Below are positions 32,250 through 38,819 of a stretch of DNA of 39,305 nucleotides, piece by piece. The stretch comes from SAR202 cluster bacterium. Lineage in GTDB: Bacteria > Chloroflexota > Dehalococcoidia > Lucifugimonadales > GCA-2712585. The notes beneath the pieces were generated by a model that was given only the letters and a program-made list of their open reading frames with translations, made no database searches and had not been told where the DNA came from. Position 1 is the stretch's first letter. Each line of letters begins with the position of its first letter. The translations under genes were made by a program, and so were the position numbers. The DNA lies in assembly GCA_016872285.1 (NCBI GenBank), contig VGZZ01000025.1, positions 1 through 39,305 on the forward strand, written 5' to 3'.

Positions 32250-32282
32250 AGAGGCCCCCGAATCTCCAGGGGCCTCTTTTTT
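32250..32282 (+). terminator. Rho-independent terminator after the HEPN-like gene
   Basis: A 9-bp stem (32250-32258 with 32269-32277) with a 10-base loop and a run of six Ts. It lies between convergent genes; on the - strand the hairpin is followed by TGGTTTGTTTG and could also end the amidohydrolase transcript. Confidence 0.85.
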
Positions 32283-32302
32283 ATCGCGTTATTTCAGACT
32301 AC

Positions 32303-33493
32303 CTACTCCAATATCCGCTCCCCATATAGCCTCACCGCATTGTCCCATAGGATCTTACGCTTGGCGTCCTTGGAGATGGGCTGGGCGATGAAGTCGGGGA
32401 GGGCCTTGTCGGGGTCAGGCGCGTCAGGGTGGGAGTAGTCGGTGTTCCAGACGATGTTGTCATCGCCCAGAGCGTCCACCACACCCTTGAGATGGAACTC
32501 GTCGGGGTCGCAGGCGACGAAGCCCTGACGTTTGAAGTAGTCGCTAGGCTTCAGGGGCAGCGGGTCCATGTCGTACCACATGCCCTGACGCCGAGAGCGG
32601 ATGCCGTGGTCGTCCAGGCGGCCCAGCCAGAAGGGCAACCAGCCAGCATTGCCCTCCAGGAAGGACACGCGAAGCTTGGGGTGCCGCCCCAGCACGCCCA
32701 GGAATATCAGGTGACCCAGCGATATCATGTTCTCAAACGGAAACCCGATGGCGTGGTCCAGGGCGACTTCCGCGCCGGAAACCTTGTTGCGGGGCTGATA
32801 CCTGGAGCCGGTGTGGGGGTCGCCGCTGCCGACGCCGTGGAAGGATATGGGGAAGTCCAGCTCCTCAGCCAGGTTCCAGAAGGGGTCGTAGGCCAGGTCG
32901 TGCCAGGGCCGAGCCTTGGTGGCCTTGGGCATGGTGACGGTAACCGCCCCCAGCTTCTCAATGACGCGGCGTGTCTCGATGACCATACCCTCGATGTCAT
33001 GCTGATGGGGCAGGACGCCGACCATCTTGAGGCGGGACGGAGCGGTGTCGGCAAAGTCTCGGGAGTAGTTGTTATAGGCGCGGGCGCAGGCCCACAACAG
33101 GCCCTGGTCACGGCCCTCGTTAACCCGCAGGGGCAGGGGCGCGTTATCGATTAGCACCTGCTTGTCCCAGCCTAACCGGTCCAGGTCAGCGATGCGGCTT
33201 TCAGGGGTGAACTCCAGAGCATAGGACTGGCCGTACTTAATTGGCATGAAATCGTCCAGGTTCACCGCGGCCTTGCGGACCTCGCCGGCGCCCTGGAGGC
33301 TGGTCTTGGCCCTGCGGCCCTCAGGGAAAATCTCGCATTCCATGAAGCTGCGGCTAGCCCCGTGCCGGCTCTCCTCCTTGGGACCGACGATGGGCCGGCG
33401 GGCGTAGTATTCCGGCTCCATGTACTGGCTCCAGATATCGTGGATTTCCGAAATATGGGCATCTGCGTCGATGACTTTAAATCCCTTGTACAT
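32303..33493 (-). CDS. Amidohydrolase_2 family metal-dependent hydrolase
   Basis: The 396-residue protein belongs to the amidohydrolase superfamily branch with PF04909. The N-terminal DADAHISE gives the metal motif D-x-H (Asp11, His13); FHGVGSGDPH, LGHLIFLGVL, SFLEGNAGWLPFWLGRLD and the late NTDYSHPDA with the conserved Asp complete the TIM-barrel site. Relatives act as decarboxylases or hydrolases on aromatic or cyclic acids, and such genes are abundant in SAR202-type Chloroflexota; the substrate cannot be told. CAGGAG is 10 bases before the ATG and a TATAAT lies at 33539-33534. Confidence 0.85.
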   Translation of the reverse strand: MYKGFKVIDADAHISEIHDIWSQYMEPEYYARRPIVGPKEESRHGASRSFMECEIFPEGRRAKTSLQGAGEVRKAAVNLDDFMPIKYGQSYALEFTPESRIADLDRLGWDKQVLIDNAPLPLRVNEGRDQGLLWACARAYNNYSRDFADTAPSRLKMVGVLPHQHDIEGMVIETRRVIEKLGAVTVTMPKATKARPWHDLAYDPFWNLAEELDFPISFHGVGSGDPHTGSRYQPRNKVSGAEVALDHAIGFPFENMISLGHLIFLGVLGRHPKLRVSFLEGNAGWLPFWLGRLDDHGIRSRRQGMWYDMDPLPLKPSDYFKRQGFVACDPDEFHLKGVVDALGDDNIVWNTDYSHPDAPDPDKALPDFIAQPISKDAKRKILWDNAVRLYGERILE

Positions 33494-33594
33494 GACTACT
33501 GAGCTCCTGGTTAAAATCGGCTGCGTTTAGGCCATTATAGCAATAGGACGCTCTTTTGCCACAGGAAGGTGAAAGGGCGCGGCGAAACGTAAAG

Positions 33595-33635
33595 AGGCTC
33601 GCCCCGCTGAGACATAGTTTCGGCAGGGCAAGCCT
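33595..33635 (-). terminator. Hairpin terminator after the CDGSH gene
   Basis: Arms of 13 bases (33635-33623 with 33607-33595) pair fully on the - strand RNA using two wobble pairs, with a 15-base loop and a short CTTT after it. It begins 16 bases past the CDGSH stop codon. Confidence 0.5.
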
Positions 33636-33650
33636 TTTGTTTGAAGAAGC

Positions 33651-33863
33651 CTACTGCGCTTTGGAAGGCGCGTTGAAGCCGATCTTATTATGAGTGCCGT
33701 CGCAGAAAGGTTTGGTGCTGGACTGGCCGCACCGGCATAGCGAGAAAGGATTGCGCTCTATTTTGAACTCCTTGCCCTCGGCGTCCACAAGCCTGACCGG
33801 CCCTTCTACTCGATAGTTGCCATTCGGTCTAATCGTAATGGTGACTACTGGTTGGTCTGCCAT
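33651..33863 (-). CDS. CDGSH iron-sulfur domain protein
   Basis: The 70-residue protein holds the complete CDGSH motif CRCGQSSTKPFCDGTH, in which Cys43, Cys45, Cys54 and His58 bind a 2Fe-2S cluster. The first half is a beta-rich part (VTITIRPNGNYRVEGPV, GKEFKIERNPFSL). Such small soluble proteins may transfer clusters or electrons; the partner is unknown. AGAAGGAG before the ATG at 33863 sets the start; the longer frame upstream has no support. Confidence 0.9.
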   Translation of the reverse strand: MADQPVVTITIRPNGNYRVEGPVRLVDAEGKEFKIERNPFSLCRCGQSSTKPFCDGTHNKIGFNAPSKAQ

Positions 33864-33973
33864 AAAGAACTCCTTCTGATTTATTTTTATCCCGGCTGTA
33901 TCGTCGAGAAAGAATAGGCATAGTTGCAAATATTTGCAACTAGAAAGGCAAACGCAAATTATCGCGCCTTAAG

Positions 33974-34348
33974 CTATTCATACCCCAGTCTATGCAACGC
34001 CTCCTCATCCAAGCCCAGGTAGTGTCCAACCTCATGCAGCAGCGTCTTGCGCACCTCCCGCTCCAGGTCTTCAAGAGTGGCGCAGATGGACTCCAGAGGC
34101 CGCTGGTAGATGGTTATCTTGTCCGGGAGCATTGGCAGCTCACCGCCGCGCTCCAGCCGGGATACGCCGGTATAGCTGCCCAACAGGTCGTGGCGGGACT
34201 CCATCTGCTGCGAATCCAAGACATCACCGGCCGGCCAGTCCTCCACCACCACATCCACGTTTTCCAGGTAGTCCATAATCTGCGGCGGCAGGTCCTCATA
34301 GCACCGCAGCACCATATCCACAAACTCGTGCCGCTTAAGACGCAGCAT
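33974..34348 (-). CDS. Zincin-like metalloprotease (DUF1025/PF06262 family)
   Basis: The 124-residue protein contains HEVGHYLGLDE near the end, the H-E-x2-H zinc site with the family's G-L-D/E-E tail. The first part FVDMVLRCYEDLPPQIMDYLENVDVVVED, and ITIYQRPLESIC, match the small 'minimal gluzincin' family (PF06262) whose substrate is unknown. It starts inside the end of the endonuclease IV gene (14-base overlap), so they share a transcript. No signal peptide: cytoplasmic. Confidence 0.85.
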   Translation of the reverse strand: MLRLKRHEFVDMVLRCYEDLPPQIMDYLENVDVVVEDWPAGDVLDSQQMESRHDLLGSYTGVSRLERGGELPMLPDKITIYQRPLESICATLEDLEREVRKTLLHEVGHYLGLDEEALHRLGYE

Positions 34349-35201
34349 TGGGGATACCTAGCTTCTCCCTTATGCCCTTGAGGATATCCATATTGGCCTT
34401 GTCGGGGCCGCCTCCCTCCATGCCAGGCACCTCCAGGAAAAAGGGCAGGCCGCGGAAGGCCGGGTGGGCCATAATGTTCTCGAAGCCCTGGATGCCAATG
34501 TGCCCCTGGCCAATGTTCTCGTGGCGGTCGATGCCCGCGCCCAAGGGGTTCTTGGAGTCGTTGGCGTGAACGGCTACCAGCCGGTCAAGGCCTATCTCGC
34601 GGTCGAACTCGTCCAAGGCCTTTTCCAGGCCGTCCCTGGTGCTGACATCGTACCCTGCGGCAAAGGAGTGCTCAGTATCAAGGCATACCCTCACGCGCGG
34701 GCTGCCGACGGCCTTGATGATGCGGCCTATCTCATCGAATCGCGCGCCGATATGCTGGCCCATGCCCGCCGTGTTTTCTATCGTCAGCCACGGCCCTTGC
34801 GGCGAGTTCTCCAAAACTTCGATGATGCTGGCGACGGTCTGGCGGAAGATGCCGTCATAGCCCGCCCCCTTGTGGCTGCCGGGGTGGAATATGATGCCCT
34901 GGGCGTCGATGGAGTGGGCCAGGTTCATATAGTCGTTGAGCGATTTGACGCCCTTTTTGACGTTGGCAGGGTCCGGATTGCCCAGATTGATAAGATAGAT
35001 GCAATGAAAGAAGACAGGTCCCATTCCAACCGCCGCCCGTTTGGCCTTGAAGCCGTCAATGCTTCCCTGAGGTATGGGCTTGAAAAACCAGCTCTGGGGG
35101 GAGGAGCCGAAAATCTGGATGGCCTCGCATCCAATGTCCCGGCCGCGGTCAATGGCCGTCTCGATACCCCCAGCGGTGGACACATGAGCGCCCAGCTTCA
35201 T
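34335..35201 (-). CDS. nfo: Endonuclease IV (AP endonuclease)
   Basis: The 288-residue TIM-barrel enzyme cuts DNA at abasic sites in base-excision repair. It starts MKLGAHVSTAGGIETAI and shows QIFGSSPQSW, IIFHPGSHKGAG, LTIENTAGMG, VCLDTEHSFAAGYD, HANDSKNPLGAGIDRHENIGQGHIG and EVPG, which provide the three-zinc ligands (His, Glu, Asp). The ATG at 35201 has AAGGAG nine bases upstream. Divergent from the alcohol dehydrogenase. Confidence 0.95.
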   Translation of the reverse strand: MKLGAHVSTAGGIETAIDRGRDIGCEAIQIFGSSPQSWFFKPIPQGSIDGFKAKRAAVGMGPVFFHCIYLINLGNPDPANVKKGVKSLNDYMNLAHSIDAQGIIFHPGSHKGAGYDGIFRQTVASIIEVLENSPQGPWLTIENTAGMGQHIGARFDEIGRIIKAVGSPRVRVCLDTEHSFAAGYDVSTRDGLEKALDEFDREIGLDRLVAVHANDSKNPLGAGIDRHENIGQGHIGIQGFENIMAHPAFRGLPFFLEVPGMEGGGPDKANMDILKGIREKLGIPNAAS

Positions 35202-35308
35202 ATTCAGCTCCTTAAACGAAATGCGCCTGCCAATTATGTCCCACTTCCAAAACATGGACAAGAGTCGACGACGTTAATGACGGGCGTTTTTAGAAAGACC
35301 ATCTTCTT

Positions 35309-36337
35309 ATGAAAGCCTTGCTTCTAGAGGAAGCGGGGCCTGACCCTAAACTCGCCTTCCGTGAGATCGCCGAGCCTGACTGCGGCCCCGGCCAGGTCCT
35401 GGTAAGAGTGCGCGCCTGCGGCCTATGCCGCCATGATCTGGCGGTTATGGAGGGCCTATTGCGACGCGGCGTGCGGCTGCCCCTGGCGCTGGGCCACGAA
35501 ATCGCGGGTGAGGTGGAGAAGGTCGGCGCGAGCGTATTGCGCATCGCCGCCGGCGACAGGGTGGCGAGCCTGCCGGTGGACGCCTGCGGTGGATGCCCCC
35601 AGTGCCTCACTGGCCGGGAGCATCGCTGCGAGGACGGGCGAGGGATGGGCCACGGGGTCCACGGCGGAATGGCCGAGTATGTGGCAGTCCGCGAGCACAG
35701 CCTGGTCAAGCTGCCATCCGGCATCCCCTGGAATCAGGCCTGCCTCCTCGCTTGTCCGACAGGCGTGGCCCTCAAGGCTGTCCGTGAGGCGGCGCAGGTA
35801 AAAGCCGGCGAGACCGTGGCGGTGACAGGGGCCGGCGGCGGCCTGGGGACACAACTGGTCCAGGCCGCCAAACTGTCGGGGGCCCGGGTGCTGGCGGTGA
35901 CGTCATCGCAGGCTAAAGAGCGGGGGTTAAAAGTCCTGGGCGCCGACGAAGTCATCGTAACCAACGACCTGGACTGGAGCGAGGTGGCCCTGGCCCTGAC
36001 CGGGGACCGCGGCGTCGACGTGGTACTGGACACAGTCGGTTCAGCGATGGCAGCCAGCGCCGTCAAAGCCCTCTCCGTTGGCGGACGCCTGGCACTGCTG
36101 GGTGAGGTGGAGGGTCTGGAGGCCCAACTGAACCTCGGGGAAATCATTTTTCGGGAGGCTCGAATTATAGGGTCCCTGGGGGCGGACAGGAGGCATTTGG
36201 AGGAGGCGGCGCGGCTATGGTCGACAGGGGCGATTAGGCCGGTAGTGGGAGGGACTAAGCCGTGGGAAGAGGCGAGGGAGGCAGTCAGCCGTGTGAAGGG
36301 TGGGCAGGTTCTAGGCAGGATGACACTGGAGGTTTAG
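35309..36337 (+). CDS. Zinc-dependent alcohol dehydrogenase (MDR family)
   Basis: The 342-residue protein has the GroES-like catalytic domain with the active-site zinc ligands Cys40 and His63-Glu64 (GLCRHDLA, ALGHEIAG), and the structural zinc loop with Cys93, Cys96, Cys99 and Cys107. The cofactor fold follows with VTGAGGGLGTQL (about 171-182), VLAVTSS and GVDVVLDTVGS. The family oxidises alcohols or reduces aldehydes and enones with NAD(P); substrate unknown. The ribosome site before the ATG is weak. It stands alone, 108 bases from endonuclease IV, which is transcribed in the other direction. Confidence 0.88.
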   Translation: MKALLLEEAGPDPKLAFREIAEPDCGPGQVLVRVRACGLCRHDLAVMEGLLRRGVRLPLALGHEIAGEVEKVGASVLRIAAGDRVASLPVDACGGCPQCLTGREHRCEDGRGMGHGVHGGMAEYVAVREHSLVKLPSGIPWNQACLLACPTGVALKAVREAAQVKAGETVAVTGAGGGLGTQLVQAAKLSGARVLAVTSSQAKERGLKVLGADEVIVTNDLDWSEVALALTGDRGVDVVLDTVGSAMAASAVKALSVGGRLALLGEVEGLEAQLNLGEIIFREARIIGSLGADRRHLEEAARLWSTGAIRPVVGGTKPWEEAREAVSRVKGGQVLGRMTLEV

Positions 36338-36671
36338 CGTTTTTAGTACGGCTGACTGCCGCGTTAGTCCTTTTGCGTGCATCTGCTGCCTCCAGCCCCA
36401 TACGAAAGGCTAGGCATCATATAAGCTGACGCCAGTAGTCCTTTTACATATGGCATTGGGTTTTCATGGTCTGTACCGTAGCTGTATTACGAAAAATCTC
36501 ATAGCTTTCGTAATGTTGGCAAAGTATAAAATTCATAAAAAGTAGTATTCCTTTTGTATTGCTCTTAAGTTGTCAAGAGAATAATGTATCAGTCCCAAAA
36601 CTTCATAGAGTTTTCACCTTAAGGCGTCACAATAATCAATAGCGGGACGCTACTCAATCAGGAGGCCAATT
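36338..36671. other. AT-rich leader region before the zinc-ribbon gene
   Basis: These 334 bases are clearly richer in A and T than the genes around them. They hold a perfect 9-bp inverted repeat (36486-36494 with 36506-36514) and three similar TAGT...CCTTTT elements at 36365-36374, 36436-36445 and 36543-36555. No open frame with a ribosome site is seen until 36672. The stretch could be a long 5' leader, a small RNA or foreign DNA. Confidence 0.4.
36486..36514. repeat. 9-bp perfect inverted repeat, possible operator or hairpin
   Basis: ATTACGAAA and TTTCGTAAT are separated by 11 bases. The centre-to-centre distance of the arms is 20 bases (two helix turns), which suits a dimeric repressor, but a hairpin in RNA is equally possible. 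Confidence 0.45.
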
Positions 36672-36845
36672 ATGCAGTTCCTGCCTAAGTCTTGCCCAAA
36701 GTGTCGCGGTGACATGGTAGCCAGAATGGATACCTACGGACCCTTTCTCTCCTGCGTCCAGTGCAGCCACCAGGTCTTTCTGCCGGCCAAGCCTAAAGAG
36801 GCCAGAAGGCCACAGCCGGTGGAGACCGTCGGCGCCAGCCGATAG
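36672..36845 (+). CDS. 57-residue zinc-ribbon protein
   Basis: AGGAGG at 36660-36665 stands six bases before the ATG at 36672, a near-ideal ribosome site. The protein reads KSCPKCRGDMVARMDTYGPF then LSCVQCSHQVFL, so two C-x2-C knuckles 19 residues apart form a zinc ribbon like that of small rubredoxin-type or topoisomerase-type fingers. The remainder is a short basic/proline tail. A strong terminator follows after 20 bases, so it forms its own single-gene unit. The function is unknown; small zinc ribbons may bind nucleic acid or proteins. Confidence 0.8.
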   Translation: MQFLPKSCPKCRGDMVARMDTYGPFLSCVQCSHQVFLPAKPKEARRPQPVETVGASR

Positions 36846-36865
36846 CCTTCTAAGCAGAAGATATG

Positions 36866-36902
36866 AAAGCGCCCCGATGTCATCGGGGCGCTTTTGTTTT
36901 TC
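36866..36902 (+). terminator. Rho-independent terminator after the zinc-ribbon gene
   Basis: A perfect 12-bp stem (36866-36877 with 36883-36894), loop of 5, then TTTTGTTTTT-type tail. Confidence 0.92.
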
Positions 36903-36974
36903 CAAGCCACCGATAGCCGCTTTCGCCAACTCCTGCTAAAATGCCGCCGTTAACCCTAGCAGGAGGTCCCGTCC

Positions 36975-37844
36975 ATGGCCGCCACAAAAGCCGCACCCAA
37001 GCCCGCCGTCAGACCCGCCGAAAAGTTTATTACAACCAACGGAGTGCGCCTGCGTTATTTCGATTATGGCAACGAGGGCAAGATGCCTCTCATCTGCCTC
37101 CACGGCAATCGAGGGCAGGCGCACATCTGGGACGAGTTCGCCGAGGCTGTCGCGCCTCACTACCATGTCTACACCGTCGACCAGCGGGGCCACGGCGAAA
37201 GCCAGTGGGCGCCCGACGGGTACCATCGCGACCATTATGTCGCCGACCTGGCAGCTTTTATGGACCAGCTCAATATCAAGAAGGCGGTCCTGGCGGGCCT
37301 CTCTATGGGCGGCTGGAACTCCCTGCTCTATGCCGTCGACCACCCCGAGCGAGTCGACCGGTTCATCATGGTGGATATCGGCCCTGATGGCAGCCCGGTC
37401 ATGAAAGCCAATCGCAAGACCTACAAGCCCGAGCCTTTGGAGTTTTTCACCCTGGAGGAGGCCCACGACTACGCCCGCAAGAACGACCCCTGGGCCACCG
37501 AGGAGCGCCGACGCCAGGACATTGGCAATCGAATGCGCCAGCACCCGGACGGCAAGTGGCGGTGGAAGGTGGACCCGGCCATAATCTTCCACCAGCTCCC
37601 GGACAACTACGACCCGGCCTATATCAAGCGTTATTGGGACGCCATGAAGAAGGTCCAGTGCCCCTTCATGGAGGTGCGCGGCGCGGAGAGCACCACCCTG
37701 GACGAAGACCTCATTGAGAAGATGAAGAAGACCAATAAGCTCTTTTCGGCGGTGACCATCCCCGGGGCCGGCCACGTGGTGACGGTGGACAAGCCTTATG
37801 AGTTCATCAGGGCGACTAAGAAGTTCCTGGGAATAAAGGGCTAG
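36975..37844 (+). CDS. Alpha/beta hydrolase
   Basis: The 289-residue protein has the alpha/beta hydrolase fold: oxyanion-hole HGNRG (43-47), DQRGHGES, nucleophile elbow GLSMGG with Ser110, and the catalytic His in GAGHVVTVDKP near the C-terminus; the acid is probably in RGAESTTLDED. The cap domain (about 140-215) is charged. The substrate is unknown; relatives include esterases, C-C hydrolases and haloperoxidase-like enzymes. AGGAGG is eight bases before the ATG. The first 15 residues are a Lys/Pro/Ala-rich leader without signal features. Confidence 0.88.
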   Translation: MAATKAAPKPAVRPAEKFITTNGVRLRYFDYGNEGKMPLICLHGNRGQAHIWDEFAEAVAPHYHVYTVDQRGHGESQWAPDGYHRDHYVADLAAFMDQLNIKKAVLAGLSMGGWNSLLYAVDHPERVDRFIMVDIGPDGSPVMKANRKTYKPEPLEFFTLEEAHDYARKNDPWATEERRRQDIGNRMRQHPDGKWRWKVDPAIIFHQLPDNYDPAYIKRYWDAMKKVQCPFMEVRGAESTTLDEDLIEKMKKTNKLFSAVTIPGAGHVVTVDKPYEFIRATKKFLGIKG

Positions 37845-37924
37845 TCCGCTTATCCTTTAGGATCTTCCCGCTTACTATAACCCGGGCCTTTCTGGTGTAC
37901 ACTTGAGCCTACGGAGGTGCCGTC

Positions 37925-38266
37925 ATGGCTACTTATATTCAGCTTTTGATACTTACGCCGGAAGGCCGTGCGCGGACGCTGGAAGACCCGGAGTTTGTGC
38001 TTAAAGCCCAGCAATCTATATCGATAACCGCCGTCACCGTCCTGGGCACCTACGGCGTCCTCGGCCAGTACGACTTCATAAACATAGTCGACGCGCCCAA
38101 CGAAAGCGTAGCGGCCAAATTTTCCATTGAGCTGGGCGTCAAAGCCGGGGCGCACATAACCACCCTGCCTGCCATACCCATCGCGCGGCTTGAAAACGTT
38201 CACGGCGGGGATCCTTCGCCCACGGAGACCAGCCGGGCCATGCCCCTGGAGGGCGGGAGGAACTGA
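37925..38266 (+). CDS. GYD-domain protein
   Basis: The 113-residue protein shows the GYD domain: TYIQLLILTPEGRART, AVTVLGTYGVLGQYDFINIVDAP, and AKFSIELGVKAGAHITTLPAIP. The family is a small ferredoxin-like dimer domain of unknown role, frequent next to metabolic enzymes. GGAGG is seven bases before the ATG. It lies 80 bases after the hydrolase. Confidence 0.85.
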   Translation: MATYIQLLILTPEGRARTLEDPEFVLKAQQSISITAVTVLGTYGVLGQYDFINIVDAPNESVAAKFSIELGVKAGAHITTLPAIPIARLENVHGGDPSPTETSRAMPLEGGRN

Positions 38267-38269
38267 GGG

Positions 38270-38428
38270 TTAAAGCCAGCCGGTCAACCAGCGCCACCAG
38301 TCCTTAACCACGTCCACCGCCCTGTACTTGTCCAATTCTTCGTGGAACATGCCGTTTATCCTTGGGTCTTGTTCGTCATAGCCAACATTCCATTGACTTT
38401 TTGAGAGCTTAGGGACAAAATCGCCCCA
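38270..38428 (-). pseudogene. Possible 3' remnant of an unknown gene
   Basis: On the - strand the frame between TAA at 38431-38429 and TAA at 38272-38270 reads KSQWNVGYDEQDPRINGMFH then EELDKYRAVDVVKDWWRWLT, which looks protein-like, but no ATG/GTG/TTG occurs before residue 27 (ATG at 38350, giving only 26 residues). It could be the end of a lost gene or chance. Confidence 0.25.
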
Positions 38429-38457
38429 TTACAATGCAAACCACCGCTGGAGGCGAT

Positions 38458-38817
38458 ATGACAGACCTATCAAAAAATGATGTTAAGGCTATGGGCAAGG
38501 CCGTCGGGCTGGATATCAAGGAGCCTGACCTCTCAGAGGTCACGGAAGTCATCAATGCCATCATTGAGGCGGTGGACGAAATCAACCCGCCGGGCCTGGA
38601 CGCCATAGAGCCCCTGCCTGTAATACCCCCGCCCCCCAGGCCGAAAAGCCTTGCCACCGGGACTGCTGCCGGCCGGCAGCGCCGCGGCCGGCAGGCCAGC
38701 CGCGGGCGGGCTGCCCCAGCGAACGGGCGGCGAACTCGAGGCCGGGCCTCCGGCAGGGCCGCATCCGGGGCAAGGACTGGGGCGCGCAGGGCTAAAACTT
38801 CTCGCAGCGGGAGGTAG
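38458..38817 (+). CDS. GatC/AtzG-like small subunit with a basic Ala/Arg/Gly-rich tail
   Basis: Residues 1-60 (LSKNDVKAMGKAVGLDIKEP, LSEVTEVINAIIEAVDEI, EPLPVIPPP) resemble GatC and AtzG-type proteins, which bind and stabilise an amidase. The remaining 60 residues are almost wholly Ala, Arg, Gly, Ser and Lys, like a histone H1-type or nucleic-acid-binding tail, which GatC lacks. The ATG at 38458 follows GGAGG. The amidase gene starts two bases after its stop with a ribosome site inside the end of this gene, confirming the pairing. The DNA of the tail is extremely GC-rich and includes a 16-bp palindrome at 38665-38680. Confidence 0.65.
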   Translation: MTDLSKNDVKAMGKAVGLDIKEPDLSEVTEVINAIIEAVDEINPPGLDAIEPLPVIPPPPRPKSLATGTAAGRQRRGRQASRGRAAPANGRRTRGRASGRAASGARTGARRAKTSRSGR

Positions 38818-38819
38818 CT

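Noticed and set aside
36654-36929. 91-codon - strand frame across the zinc-ribbon gene
   Set aside because: It covers a perfect terminator hairpin and opposes a small gene with an ideal ribosome site and two C-x2-C motifs.
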